From Halocatena marina (lineage in GTDB: Archaea > Halobacteriota > Halobacteria > Halobacteriales > Haloarculaceae), in contig NZ_JALLPK010000001.1 in the NCBI RefSeq assembly GCF_023276375.1, forward strand, positions 2,294,001 to 2,358,000: DNA of 64,000 nt, in the 5' to 3' direction. The stretch's first letter is position 1; every line of letters starts with the position of its first letter. The position numbers and the translations under genes are program-made. A model generated the notes under the pieces. That model ran no database searches. It worked only from the letters and a program-made list of their open reading frames with translations, and was not told the DNA's origin. This document shows positions 1 through 8,700 of this stretch, one piece after another.

Positions 1-1005
1 ACCAACGGAGCGACCATCCATTCGGGCGAAGCCAACGACCATACTCCGAGCGTAGTCCCCGTGGATCTCAAAGAACGACTGATCGTCGACGATTTCTGCG
101 ATGACATCGACCGTGTCGTAGGGTTTTTTCGCATCGTTGGGAACGATCTCGTTGAGACGGTCACACGAACGGGTAGGATCATCCCACGGCTCGAGGACCG
201 GTGGATCCTCCATATTGTTCTGGGGAAGATAGGAGAGGAGCTGACGGATGGAATCAAGTGCCTCGGTCTCACTCTCACACGCCATATGAGCCACTCCACT
301 CGTGTCCGCGTGCGTGTCCGCCCCACCGAGTTCCGCCATCGAGATCTGCTCACCGGTTACCGTCTCGATCACGTCAGGACCGGTGATCATCATATGGCTC
401 GTATCACGTACCATGAACGTAAAGTCAGTGAGAGCAGGCGAGTAGGTTGCCCCGCCCGCACACGGCCCCATAATGGCAGATATTTGCGGAACAACGCCGC
501 TTGCATCGGTGTTGCGCTTGAAGATGCGAGCGAATCCAACCAACGAATCGACGCCCTCCTGAATGCGCGCTCCACCCGAGTCGTTGAGACCGATAATCGG
601 AACACCAGCATCGACCGCTTGGTCCATCACCTTACAAACCTTGTCCGCGACGACTTCTCCAACCGAGCCACCAAGCACAGTAAAATCGTGGGCAAAGACG
701 AACGTCTTACGACCGTTGACATCTCCGTAGCCGGTTACGACCGCATCACCTGAATAGGTCTTCTCATCCATCCCAAAGTTCGTACACCGGTGTTCGGTGA
801 ATGGGTCGATCTCACGGAACGTATCATCGTCGAGGAAATACTCGATTCGTTCGTGAGCGGTCATTTTCCCTTTCGAGTGTTGGGATTCGATCCGTTCTTT
901 TCCCCCGCCCATGCGCGATATTTTACGACGGTTGCGGAGCTCTTCGATTGGCGTCAGTTCGTCTTTACTCTCCTCTAACAGTTGGCGCGACAGTTCCTTA
1001 CTCAT
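1..1005 (-). CDS. Acyl-CoA carboxylase carboxyltransferase subunit (partial, C-terminus beyond the edge)
   Basis: Biotin-dependent carboxyltransferase of the propionyl-/acetyl-CoA carboxylase beta family, which moves CO2 from carboxybiotin to an acyl-CoA in the cytosol. Translating the reverse strand from the ATG at 1005 gives MSKELSRQLLEESKDEL, then family motifs: GGGKERIESQHSKGKMTAHER near the N-terminus, an acyl-CoA-site-like run GLNDSGGARIQEGVDSL and the oxyanion glycine segment GPCAGGATYSPAL. The reading frame is open to base 1, so about 335 residues are present and the C-terminal third is missing. It starts 2 bp after the stop of the SDR gene upstream, so the two are probably co-transcribed. 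Whether it prefers propionyl- or acetyl-CoA cannot be read from this fragment. Confidence 0.9.
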   Translation of the reverse strand, partial: MSKELSRQLLEESKDELTPIEELRNRRKISRMGGGKERIESQHSKGKMTAHERIEYFLDDDTFREIDPFTEHRCTNFGMDEKTYSGDAVVTGYGDVNGRKTFVFAHDFTVLGGSVGEVVADKVCKVMDQAVDAGVPIIGLNDSGGARIQEGVDSLVGFARIFKRNTDASGVVPQISAIMGPCAGGATYSPALTDFTFMVRDTSHMMITGPDVIETVTGEQISMAELGGADTHADTSGVAHMACESETEALDSIRQLLSYLPQNNMEDPPVLEPWDDPTRSCDRLNEIVPNDAKKPYDTVDVIAEIVDDQSFFEIHGDYARSMVVGFARMDGRSVG

Positions 1006-1007
1006 CG

Positions 1008-1766
1008 TTACCGCTCCATACCACCGGTTACTGAGAGAATCTGGCCGGTAATGTAGCTGGATCTGGGACCAGCAAGGAAACGGGCAACGCCCGTTATATC
1101 TTCGATGTCAGCGAATCGATCGAGCGGGATTCGCTCTAAGATACTCTCCTGAACGTGCTCGGGGACTGTCTCGAGCATATCGGTCTGAACAAATCCCGGA
1201 GCGATGCAGTTGGCAGTTGAACCGGACCGAGCCATTTCCAGCGCAAGGGTCCGCGTAAAGCCGAACATCCCACTTTTCGAGGCGGCGTAGTTTGCCTGCC
1301 CAAAGTTCCCCTTTCGACCAATCATTGAGGAGATGTTGATCAATCGGCCGTTGTTGGATTCGGTCAGATCGTCGAAGAACGCCTGCGTGCAGTTGAAAAC
1401 ACCTCCAAGATTAACCTCCATTACCGTATCCCAATCCTCACGGCTCATGTTGGTGAACTTCCCGTCCATCGTACATCCAGCGTTGTTCACTAAAATATCG
1501 GTTCGTCCGAACGCTGTTCGGGTCGTCTCACTCATCGCTCGTGTTTCCTCCGTATCGGAAACATCCGCTTGCACAGCAACCGCTTTGCTCCCAGATTCCT
1601 CAATGGCATCGACGACATTGTGTGCTTCTGCTTCCGATGAACGATAATTAACAACCACATTGGCACCGGCAGCCCCCAACTCTTCTGCGATCCCACGCCC
1701 GATACCACGAGAGGCACCAGTAACTACACACGTTTTATCTTCTAATAACATAGTATCTGATTCCAT
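1008..1766 (-). CDS. SDR-family 3-oxoacyl/acetoacetyl-CoA reductase (FabG/PhaB type)
   Basis: Classical short-chain dehydrogenase of about 250 residues, the usual length. Visible are the NADP-binding TGASRGIGRG motif, NNAG, the catalytic serine in NISSMIG and the YAASK catalytic pair, then the PGFVQTDM loop. Haloarchaea use such enzymes as PhaB to reduce acetoacetyl-CoA, or as FabG-like reductases. A second in-frame ATG at 1751 (MLLEDKTCVV) is a likelier start, because the first five residues add nothing to the fold. It lies 2 bp upstream of the acyl-CoA carboxylase gene on the same strand, which suggests acyl-CoA metabolism. The exact substrate is not shown by sequence. Confidence 0.88.
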   Translation of the reverse strand: MESDTMLLEDKTCVVTGASRGIGRGIAEELGAAGANVVVNYRSSEAEAHNVVDAIEESGSKAVAVQADVSDTEETRAMSETTRTAFGRTDILVNNAGCTMDGKFTNMSREDWDTVMEVNLGGVFNCTQAFFDDLTESNNGRLINISSMIGRKGNFGQANYAASKSGMFGFTRTLALEMARSGSTANCIAPGFVQTDMLETVPEHVQESILERIPLDRFADIEDITGVARFLAGPRSSYITGQILSVTGGMER

Positions 1767-2035
1767 TTTAATTAGCCGTTGGTATTTTCTCCATTAAGAA
1801 CAGTCATCAATCTCACGTAATGCGATTTTGCTCTTTTTGAGCGTACATTCACGTTAATAAACTCTAACATGGTTTTCACACATTCATTCGCACGGGATCG
1901 GCCATAATAAGTATATGTTCTGTTACCCTCTGCTCAACGTGGTGCAATAATGAATAGTCACCTCGAAAACAATAAATTCAGTTTGCGATTGATATCTGCG
2001 ATCGCAACCAACAGCTACTTTGGGTGATCCTAGAT

Positions 2036-3223
2036 ATGGGTAACTACGGAATGACTGTAGACACGTGTGTGATCATCCCGACGATCAGGGAGTATGAGTG
2101 TGTACGGACGTACGTCGAAAACGCCCGCGAGCATGGCTTCGATCTCGACCGATTGTTCTTCTTGCTGGTCACAGAGGACTTCTGTGATACAGACGATATG
2201 GAAGCAATGCTCGAAGAAGAAGGCGTCTCCGGAGCCGTCTTCGATGGATCGCGCCGCGAGGCGTGGTACGAAGAGCAAGATGTTGTTGAGTTCTCGCATC
2301 TCGTTCCTGCTGCGAGCCACGCTGAGACTAGTTTCGGTCTGCTCTACATGTGGGAGAACCAACAGTACGAGTACGGGTTCTTCATCGACGACGACACACT
2401 CCCACACCCCGACTTCGACTTCTTCGGCCGTCACTTCGAGAACATCGCGTTCGAGGGTGAGATCGAAAGCGTCGCCTCTGATGAGCAGTGGGTGAACGTC
2501 CTCTACCAGAACTTCGACGAGCACGGATTGTATCCACGAGGATACCCCTACAGCGCAATGCACGAAAACGTCGACATCGGCACCGAACAGGTCGACGACG
2601 TCGTCGCCTCGCAGGGTCTTTGGACGAACGTCCCCGACCTCGACGCTGTGCGCATCCTCATGGATGGCGATCTTCAGGGACAGGCACAAACCCGTACCTC
2701 ATCCGACGACTTCGATGGGGACTTCGTCGCCCGAGAGGGAGAGTACCTCACAGTCTGTTCAATGAACCTCGCGTTCCGTCGCGAAGTTGTGCCCGCATTC
2801 TATCAGCTCCCGATGGACGACAATCCGTGGGAAGTCGGCCGATTCGACGACATCTGGAGTGGTGTCTTCTTGAAACGGGCCTGCGACATCCTCGGCAAAC
2901 AGATCTACAACGGATACCCGTTGTGTGAACACAACAAGGCGCCACGATCGACGTTCGACGATCTCAACAACGAAGTTCCTGCGCTCGAACTGAACGAGCA
3001 CGTCTGGGAGATCGTCGATGCGGTCGGAGACGACGCGACCTCCTACGCAGAGGCGTTCGACGCCATGGCGAGTGCACTCGTCGAACACGACGGCGACTAC
3101 AACAACGACGACTTCCTCGTGTACGTCGGAGAATACATGCACGAGTGGCTCGACTGCCTCGATGAACTCGCGCCCGTTGAAACCGAACGAACGCGAGCGA
3201 GCGTCACTGCTACCGACGACTAG
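2036..3223 (+). CDS. RGP-family protein (UDP-arabinopyranose mutase / alpha-1,4-glucan-protein synthase-like)
   Basis: Resembles the reversibly glycosylated polypeptide family, whose plant members interconvert UDP-arabinopyranose and UDP-arabinofuranose and glycosylate themselves on an arginine. Seen here: a CVIIPTIRE nucleotide-sugar start, a DDD metal motif (residues 118-120, FIDDDTLPHPDFD), RGYPYS (Arg168, where plant RGPs have RGYPFS with the autoglycosylated Arg), GLWTNVPDLDA, CSMNLAFRRE and the GRFDDIWSG motif. These fall in the family's order. Starts at 2024 (GTG), 2036 and 2051 are possible; 2051 gives MTVDTCVIIPT directly before the fold. The upstream gap 1767-2035 is AT-rich and likely holds the promoter. 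A glycosyltransferase-like GT-C gene follows. Confidence 0.75.
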   Translation: MGNYGMTVDTCVIIPTIREYECVRTYVENAREHGFDLDRLFFLLVTEDFCDTDDMEAMLEEEGVSGAVFDGSRREAWYEEQDVVEFSHLVPAASHAETSFGLLYMWENQQYEYGFFIDDDTLPHPDFDFFGRHFENIAFEGEIESVASDEQWVNVLYQNFDEHGLYPRGYPYSAMHENVDIGTEQVDDVVASQGLWTNVPDLDAVRILMDGDLQGQAQTRTSSDDFDGDFVAREGEYLTVCSMNLAFRREVVPAFYQLPMDDNPWEVGRFDDIWSGVFLKRACDILGKQIYNGYPLCEHNKAPRSTFDDLNNEVPALELNEHVWEIVDAVGDDATSYAEAFDAMASALVEHDGDYNNDDFLVYVGEYMHEWLDCLDELAPVETERTRASVTATDD

Positions 3224-3640
3224 CACAGAATCGGCAAGCAGAAGTGTTTTGTACACCATCATGTAGTGAACTGGTGTTTGAGAACACAGCGACTGGGACG
3301 CGTTCGATGCTGCTTCCAACGAAACGGATGGATGATGGTGTATCACCGTTGTGCTCGATGGAGGTGGCTGCTATTAGCCACTTCATCCAGCCAACACGTT
3401 TGAGCACGCCCGAGCGTTTCGATCGTCACCGACATCTACAGAACGACGCGCGAATGAGCTTACGATACGAATTCGATTCCGCCGACGAGGTCGACCACCG
3501 AGAGAATCACACCACAAACCGAAGCGGTGGCAGCGACACGACCATCGATTGCGATCACGATCACGACCACGCTCGTGGGTGCACAACTCACGTCGGTACG
3601 GGCGGATATTTCACTATCACAGCTATCGACAGCAGGTTCT
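3224..3640. other. Intergenic region, 417 bp
   Basis: Open frames here are short, basic and without family features, unlike the acidic neighbours. A short run of GATCAC/GACCAC-like hexamers lies near 3553-3575. The reading frame of the next gene is open upstream to about 3527, but the added residues look like non-coding translation. No RNA gene was recognised. Confidence 0.5.
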
Positions 3641-5797
3641 ATGGAGTGGACTAAGCGTAGATTCCGTCTTGCTGTTGGGTTCCTCTCGGTTCTTGCTGGA
3701 GGGGTAGTATTCCTCATTGGTCACGAGGTGTTCCCCTATCTATCACACAACCACGACGAAGGCGTCTATCTCCAGCAGGCTTCGATGCTCCTCCACGGGA
3801 AGCTCTGGTATACGACTGATTTCCCGGCTGCCTTTCGACCGTGGTTTTTCGTTCAGGATGGAAATCGGCTGTATCCGAAGTACACGCCGGTTGCCGCGCT
3901 CATGTACGCGCCGGGTGTCGCGTTGGGCGTTCCTCGACTGATGCTCTCGGTGATTGCGGCGGGCAACGTTGCCCTCGTTGGGCTTCTCGGGCGTGAAGCA
4001 TTCGATCGACCGACGGGCGTCCTCGCTACTGGGATTGCGCTCACGACGCCATTTTTCCTGATCATCTCAGCGACGTTCATGGCGTATGCGCCGACAACGT
4101 TGCTGAACCTCTTGTTCGCGTTCGGGTATATCCGGATGTTTCGAAGTCAGAGCCGCCGGTACGCTGTGCTCGCAGGCGCAGCCATCGGACTCGCGTTCTT
4201 CTCTCGCCCGTATACAGCCGTTCTGTTCGCCACTCCCTTCCTCATTCATGCGGTACTCACGGTAGGACGTCACGCCCGTGAGCGAAACATTTGGACACCA
4301 ATAATTGAGCGAGAAGCGATCGTTGCGCTTTTCGGCGTGTTGGGGGTGGGACTTGCACTCACGTACAATCATGTGGTGACGGGCGATGCACTCGTCTTCC
4401 CGTATCAGGCGTTCGCGCCGCTTGATGGGTTGGGATTCGGTCGGCGAAGGATTCTCCAGCACACGACTGTGTACTCGGCTGATCTCGCATGGCGTGTGAA
4501 CAAGCACCTCGTAGCCGAACTCTTCACGCGATGGACTACCGCCGCTCCGATTGGAGCCACTGTCGCTGCGATTGGTCTCTTTCCGGTTGCACTTCGCTAT
4601 CGGGAGCGCCATACGTCCCCGATCTCTGATCTTACACTCCGGCTCGCCATTCTCGGTGTCTGCATCACGGTCATCGTCGGAAATATCTACTTCTGGGGGA
4701 CGCTCAACAGCCTCGCAACGATTGCAGATCCAACCGACGGATTCATGGCGGTATTTGGTCCGTACTACCACTTCGATCTCGTGCTTCCGCTGTCCGTATT
4801 CGGTAGCGCCGGTGTGCTCTGGCTCGGTCGATCGATCCGATCGGCCCTTTCGGTGCGCCTCTCGACACAGAGCGTGCGTGCAGTCATCATCGTGTTGTTG
4901 GTTGTCTCAGCACCGATTCTCGCGGGCGCAGAATACGCTCGGATGGAAGAGCCGATCGGGAAGAATCTGGGTGGTATCGAACAACAATCTGAGCTGTACG
5001 CTCCCTTCGAGAACGAAAGTTTAGACAATGCGCTCGTCCTGTTCCCGGTCCCGTACGGGCCGTGGCTGTCACACCCGTTCCAATGGCTCCGAAACGGGGG
5101 CTCGCTCGAAGATGGAGATATTCTATACGCACAGAATCTCGGACCGGCCACAGATTTCGGTCTTATCGACGCCTATCCCAACCGATCACACTATCGATTT
5201 ACGTACCGAGGAAAATGGCCCGGCAACGTTATGCCGCATCTCCAGCCACTCAGCATCCGGAACGGCACGAGCCACCAGCTCACAACAACTGTTGGTACCG
5301 TTGGACAGCCAACAGCGGTTCGGCTTACGGTCGATGATGACCGGATCGTCCGGTTCCGGTATCCCACAAACGTATCCCGACCGCCAGAAAACGAACAGTT
5401 CGACGTTCGCTGGAGCGTGAACGGAACACACGTTCGATTGGAAACGATCAACGGAACGCCTGTCGAGGCAGAGACGACAAACACGAGCGTCCAAGAACCA
5501 CTGAGTGGGCAAGCGATAGTTCCGACGACACCCGACGGATATCCCTCCGATACGATTGCTATCGACGGACCAACGTTCGTCCAACTGACGATGACGTTCG
5601 TGAAACCAAACCATAACACCGTCACATACCGCTACGCTATGGGTGTCGATGCGAACAACGAAAGCGCCCGGCTTCTCTGGCCCGGTTCACCAAAGGTGTG
5701 TCAGGGGTCGCGTCACTGTGGTCACGAGGGGATGTACATCCCAGAAGGTGAGTATCCCGACGGAATCACCACGAACACGACCGTCCAGACACGGTAA
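3641..5797 (+). CDS. GT-C-fold polytopic membrane protein, probable glycosyltransferase
   Basis: About 718 residues. An N-terminal membrane helix is followed by a loop with the acidic motif HNHDEGVYLQQAS (D39, E40), typical of GT-C transferases (PMT/ArnT/GT39-like) that use polyprenyl-phosphate sugars outside the membrane. Roughly ten hydrophobic segments fill residues 10-430. The last 250 residues form a soluble, Thr/Asn-rich, beta-like extracellular domain with many N-x-T/S sequons. The ATG at 3641 was chosen because it gives MEWTKRRFRLAVGFLSVLAG, a normal cytoplasmic start. It lies between an RGP-like gene and a convergent DPM1-like gene, which supports a role in surface glycosylation. Donor and acceptor are unknown. 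Confidence 0.7.
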   Translation: MEWTKRRFRLAVGFLSVLAGGVVFLIGHEVFPYLSHNHDEGVYLQQASMLLHGKLWYTTDFPAAFRPWFFVQDGNRLYPKYTPVAALMYAPGVALGVPRLMLSVIAAGNVALVGLLGREAFDRPTGVLATGIALTTPFFLIISATFMAYAPTTLLNLLFAFGYIRMFRSQSRRYAVLAGAAIGLAFFSRPYTAVLFATPFLIHAVLTVGRHARERNIWTPIIEREAIVALFGVLGVGLALTYNHVVTGDALVFPYQAFAPLDGLGFGRRRILQHTTVYSADLAWRVNKHLVAELFTRWTTAAPIGATVAAIGLFPVALRYRERHTSPISDLTLRLAILGVCITVIVGNIYFWGTLNSLATIADPTDGFMAVFGPYYHFDLVLPLSVFGSAGVLWLGRSIRSALSVRLSTQSVRAVIIVLLVVSAPILAGAEYARMEEPIGKNLGGIEQQSELYAPFENESLDNALVLFPVPYGPWLSHPFQWLRNGGSLEDGDILYAQNLGPATDFGLIDAYPNRSHYRFTYRGKWPGNVMPHLQPLSIRNGTSHQLTTTVGTVGQPTAVRLTVDDDRIVRFRYPTNVSRPPENEQFDVRWSVNGTHVRLETINGTPVEAETTNTSVQEPLSGQAIVPTTPDGYPSDTIAIDGPTFVQLTMTFVKPNHNTVTYRYAMGVDANNESARLLWPGSPKVCQGSRHCGHEGMYIPEGEYPDGITTNTTVQTR

Positions 5798-5807
5798 CGA
5801 AGCAGGG

Positions 5808-6509
5808 TTATCGGAGATGTTCTTCGAAACAGACCTTGACGATCGACTTCGCGATAGCCGCACCACCTTCGATCGGGTCGAGCTTCGTCTCTCCTCGGCG
5901 TTCGCGGTACGTGATCGGCGCTTCGCGCACCCGGTAATCACGCATCACTGGCCGGATGAGTAATTCAGCTGAGAGACCAGTGTTTTCGGTCCATTCGATC
6001 TGTTGGATAACTTCACGCCGGTAGGCACGCATTCCCGTCGTCGTGTCGTGAACGCGTGTTCCCATCAACACACTGGCGATGAGGGCAAACGTCGCGTTCC
6101 CAAGGCGGTTGAATGCTGGCATTTCCCGCGCTCCGTGGTACAGTCGGTCACCGCTGACCACGTCGTATCCCTCATTGATCAACGAGAGGAACTCCGGGAG
6201 GGCATCCATCGGATAGGTGTCATCACAATCGGTCGTAACGACGATCGGTCGATCAGCACTCAGAACTGCCTCGCGCACTGCGACGCCGTATCCCTGTGGT
6301 TCCTGCTCAATGACACGTGCGCCGTGTTCGCGGGCGATTTCTGGCGTACGGTCGCTCGAACCATCGACACAGATTGCTTCAGCTCGGCCGTCTGTGACAC
6401 GATCTATGTCTTCAAGGACGACACCAATCGACTCCTCTTCGTTGTACGTCCCCATTACGACACTGAGATCATCGAATGTGAACTGCTCGGATTTCGTTTC
6501 TTGTTGCAT
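5808..6509 (-). CDS. Family 2 glycosyltransferase, DPM1-like (polyprenyl-phosphate sugar synthase)
   Basis: GT-A fold enzyme of 233 residues, the length of single-domain dolichyl-phosphate mannose synthases such as DPM1 and haloarchaeal AglJ-like proteins. Seen: SVVMGTYNEEESIG at the start, CVDGSSDRTPEIA, the nucleotide/metal motif TTDCDDTYPMDALPEF, a GDRLYHGAREMP acceptor loop, TGMRAYRRE and a C-terminal YRERRGETKL. No C-terminal membrane helices are seen, unlike AglD. It would load a sugar onto dolichyl phosphate, the donor type used by GT-C enzymes such as its convergent neighbour. The exact sugar is not determined. Confidence 0.85.
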   Translation of the reverse strand: MQQETKSEQFTFDDLSVVMGTYNEEESIGVVLEDIDRVTDGRAEAICVDGSSDRTPEIAREHGARVIEQEPQGYGVAVREAVLSADRPIVVTTDCDDTYPMDALPEFLSLINEGYDVVSGDRLYHGAREMPAFNRLGNATFALIASVLMGTRVHDTTTGMRAYRREVIQQIEWTENTGLSAELLIRPVMRDYRVREAPITYRERRGETKLDPIEGGAAIAKSIVKVCFEEHLR

Positions 6510-6998
6510 TACCCGCTACTCGGCCCAGCGTACACTTCAGCGTTATCAAGCGCGCCGAGCAATACCGAATCTCAACGTATATCATAGCGCCAACGGATTA
6601 GGTCCCAAACGTCTGCAAACGGACTTCAGCCACCGATAATGAAAAGTATTCTATATATTTTGCAAATTTAAACTCTTCGATATAATTCCACGCACGATGA
6701 TATCCACTAAACCATACTATCAACCAATGTTTATTTACAGTATCTTTATATAGATGAAAAATTATTTATCGACAGAACCACCGAGTAATAGCGTGAACGG
6801 ATGTATCACAAATCCTATTATCGCCCGAGGAGGTAGCACGGGAATGCAGTACGTTGTGCGTGGACTAGACTTCCGTGTGAGTAGCCCGTCGACGGAACGA
6901 GTAAACTGGATTCCAAGCACCCCTCTCGCCGTGGGAACTCCCGAGACAGCACTTCCGGGATCGGTCGCTGACCGGAGTCGATCCGTTCGCATATTACA
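6510..6998. other. AT-rich intergenic region with one doubtful ORF
   Basis: About 490 bp. The stretch 6630-6760 is very AT-rich (long A/T runs, TATA-like elements) and probably holds promoters for the divergent neighbours. An 82-codon ORF at 6754-7002 ends in a 4-bp ATGA overlap with the next gene, which could mean coupled translation. Its product is basic, without recognisable motifs or the acidic bias of its neighbours, so it is not called as a gene. Confidence 0.4.
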
Positions 6999-7370
6999 AT
7001 GACAGACAGTCGAGATCTATCAACACACACAGAGCCACTCCGGGCGCTTCCGGATGACGAGGAGATATTCGACCCGCTCATGAACCTGCGACGTCGGACG
7101 ATCATTCGCTATATGAGCCACCTGCCGCCGGATGCCGCCGTCGAGACAGCGGAACTCGCGCGGGTATGCGCGGCTGTCGAACGGGATCTTCCGCTCCACA
7201 AAGTCAACCATCGAACGTACCGCCACGCCTATCAGGCGGTGCGCCAGCGGGATATACAGCGGCTGGCGGACGCCGAAATCCTCGACAGACACGACAGAGA
7301 CACAATCACGCGCGGAGAGCGTTTCGCGTACTTCATCGAACTGCTCGACGCGATTGATGACCATCTTTAA
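6999..7370 (+). CDS. Haloarchaeal winged-helix protein, DUF7344-like
   Basis: 123 residues, acidic. The pattern FDPLMNLRRRTIIRYM, then a helix-turn-helix-like span and LADAEILDRHDRDTITRGER, matches small haloarchaeal wHTH proteins (DUF7344 type), whose N-x-RRR-x-I start is characteristic. These are presumed DNA-binding regulators. No effector domain is present. Its target is unknown; adjacent genes are a glycosyltransferase (divergent) and a small membrane protein. Confidence 0.65.
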   Translation: MTDSRDLSTHTEPLRALPDDEEIFDPLMNLRRRTIIRYMSHLPPDAAVETAELARVCAAVERDLPLHKVNHRTYRHAYQAVRQRDIQRLADAEILDRHDRDTITRGERFAYFIELLDAIDDHL

Positions 7371-7464
7371 TAAATAGCCAGCGTGAGACGGACGTACAGA
7401 GACCGCTTACCGGAAATGCTTTCGGGTAACGGACGTATTTTCCACTTCGACATTAACTAATCGT

Positions 7465-7665
7465 ATGAATGAATCTGTTGATATCAATCCAAAAAGAGTT
7501 GTACAAATGGTCGTCTGGTTTCTCGTTACATCGTTGTGTCTATTCGTTGCATACGACTATTGGGTAACGCAGGGACAGACAGACGTCTTTTTCACGATAA
7601 TTGGTGGTTTTCTGTTTCTTTTTGCGCTCGTGTCGATCCCGGTGTTCGTCACTCGTTACAGGTAG
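7465..7665 (+). CDS. Small two-helix membrane protein
   Basis: 66 residues with two strong hydrophobic segments (about residues 13-29 and 38-62) separated by a short polar loop, and Arg at the C-terminus. No family is recognised with certainty. It stands alone between a wHTH gene and an aldo/keto reductase on the same strand. The AT-rich 7375-7464 gap could hold its promoter. Confidence 0.6.
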   Translation: MNESVDINPKRVVQMVVWFLVTSLCLFVAYDYWVTQGQTDVFFTIIGGFLFLFALVSIPVFVTRYR

Positions 7666-7746
7666 AAGTGCTTTGCCCGCCTACTGTTTTCGTCCGATCG
7701 ACGATTGGACCCGCAGGTATACACAACTGGGTACCGTACTCGAACC

Positions 7747-8589
7747 ATGGAATACGTCACCCTCCGAGGAGAGAAAATCCCGAAGGTAGGTCTCGGAACG
7801 TGGCGACTGACGGGCGAAGACTGTCGTCAGGCCATCGCAACAGCGATCAATCTCGGATATCGACACATCGACACCGCACAAGTCTACGGGAACGAGCGAG
7901 AAATTGGCGACGCGATCCGTGCGAGCAAAATCGACCGCGACAAACTCTTTTTGACGACGAAGCTCGGGGGACAGAACTACGGCCACGACGCTGTGCTACG
8001 CTCGACTGAAGAAAGTCTCGCTAAACTCAACACCGACTACATCGATCTGTTGTTGATTCACTGGCCTGCAGATCGCATTCCGATCGGAACGACGCCGCTC
8101 GCGGAAACGCTCGGTGCGATGAACGAACTCGTTGAGAACGGCACTGTCCGACATATCGGAGTCAGTAATTTCGACATCGATCGGCTTGACGAAGCACGCA
8201 ACCTCTCAGAAGCGCCGATCTTGACCAATCAAGTGCAGTATCACCCATTCTGGGATCAGACACGACTGCTCGAATACTGTCAAATACACGATGTTATTCT
8301 CACTGCGTACAGTCCATTCGGTCACGGAGGCGCGTTGGACGATGGAGTGCTCGTCGAAATCGGAGACCGGTACGGAAAGTCGAGCGCGCAAGTTGCGCTC
8401 CGGTGGCTAATTCAACAAGAGATGGTCTGTACCATCCCGAAGGCGACCAGCTACGAGCATCTCAAAGCGAATTTTGCGGTGTTCGACTTCGAACTCACAG
8501 ACGAAGAGATGAAAAACATCTATCGTCCCTCGAAACTCCGAACGGTGTCTGGGTTCGTCAAATCACGACTTCCAGATCCGCGTCGATAA
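7747..8589 (+). CDS. Aldo/keto reductase
   Basis: NADPH-dependent carbonyl reductase of 280 residues with a TIM-barrel pattern. The catalytic tetrad is visible: Asp in GYRHIDTAQVYGNE, Tyr in the same motif, Lys in FLTTKLGG and His in LLIHWP. GVSNFDIDRL and the late PKATSYEHLKANFAVFDF match the family's cofactor-binding region. The ATG at 7747 (MEYVTLRGEKIPKVGLGTW) was chosen because the family starts there; an upstream TTG at 7705 adds non-homologous residues. Substrate unknown; related haloarchaeal enzymes are annotated as 2,5-diketo-gluconate or general aldehyde reductases. Confidence 0.9.
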   Translation: MEYVTLRGEKIPKVGLGTWRLTGEDCRQAIATAINLGYRHIDTAQVYGNEREIGDAIRASKIDRDKLFLTTKLGGQNYGHDAVLRSTEESLAKLNTDYIDLLLIHWPADRIPIGTTPLAETLGAMNELVENGTVRHIGVSNFDIDRLDEARNLSEAPILTNQVQYHPFWDQTRLLEYCQIHDVILTAYSPFGHGGALDDGVLVEIGDRYGKSSAQVALRWLIQQEMVCTIPKATSYEHLKANFAVFDFELTDEEMKNIYRPSKLRTVSGFVKSRLPDPRR

Positions 8590-8700
8590 GCAAGTTGCTG
8601 GAGAATCGTTCTTGACCCCCGCTCGTAACCGTACGTGGTAGATTCATGAATTTTCCATAGAACCATCGGATATTTTATTCGTCGCGTTCGTAGAGATAGT

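Noticed and set aside
3244..3654. Open frame upstream of the GT-C gene
   Set aside because: His/Asp/Arg-rich low-order translation with no signal or domain; it overlaps the clear start of the GT-C protein.
6754..7002. 82-codon ORF overlapping the wHTH gene by 4 bp
   Set aside because: The ATGA overlap is suggestive, but the product is basic and Pro/Ser/Arg-rich with no family features, unlike other proteins here.
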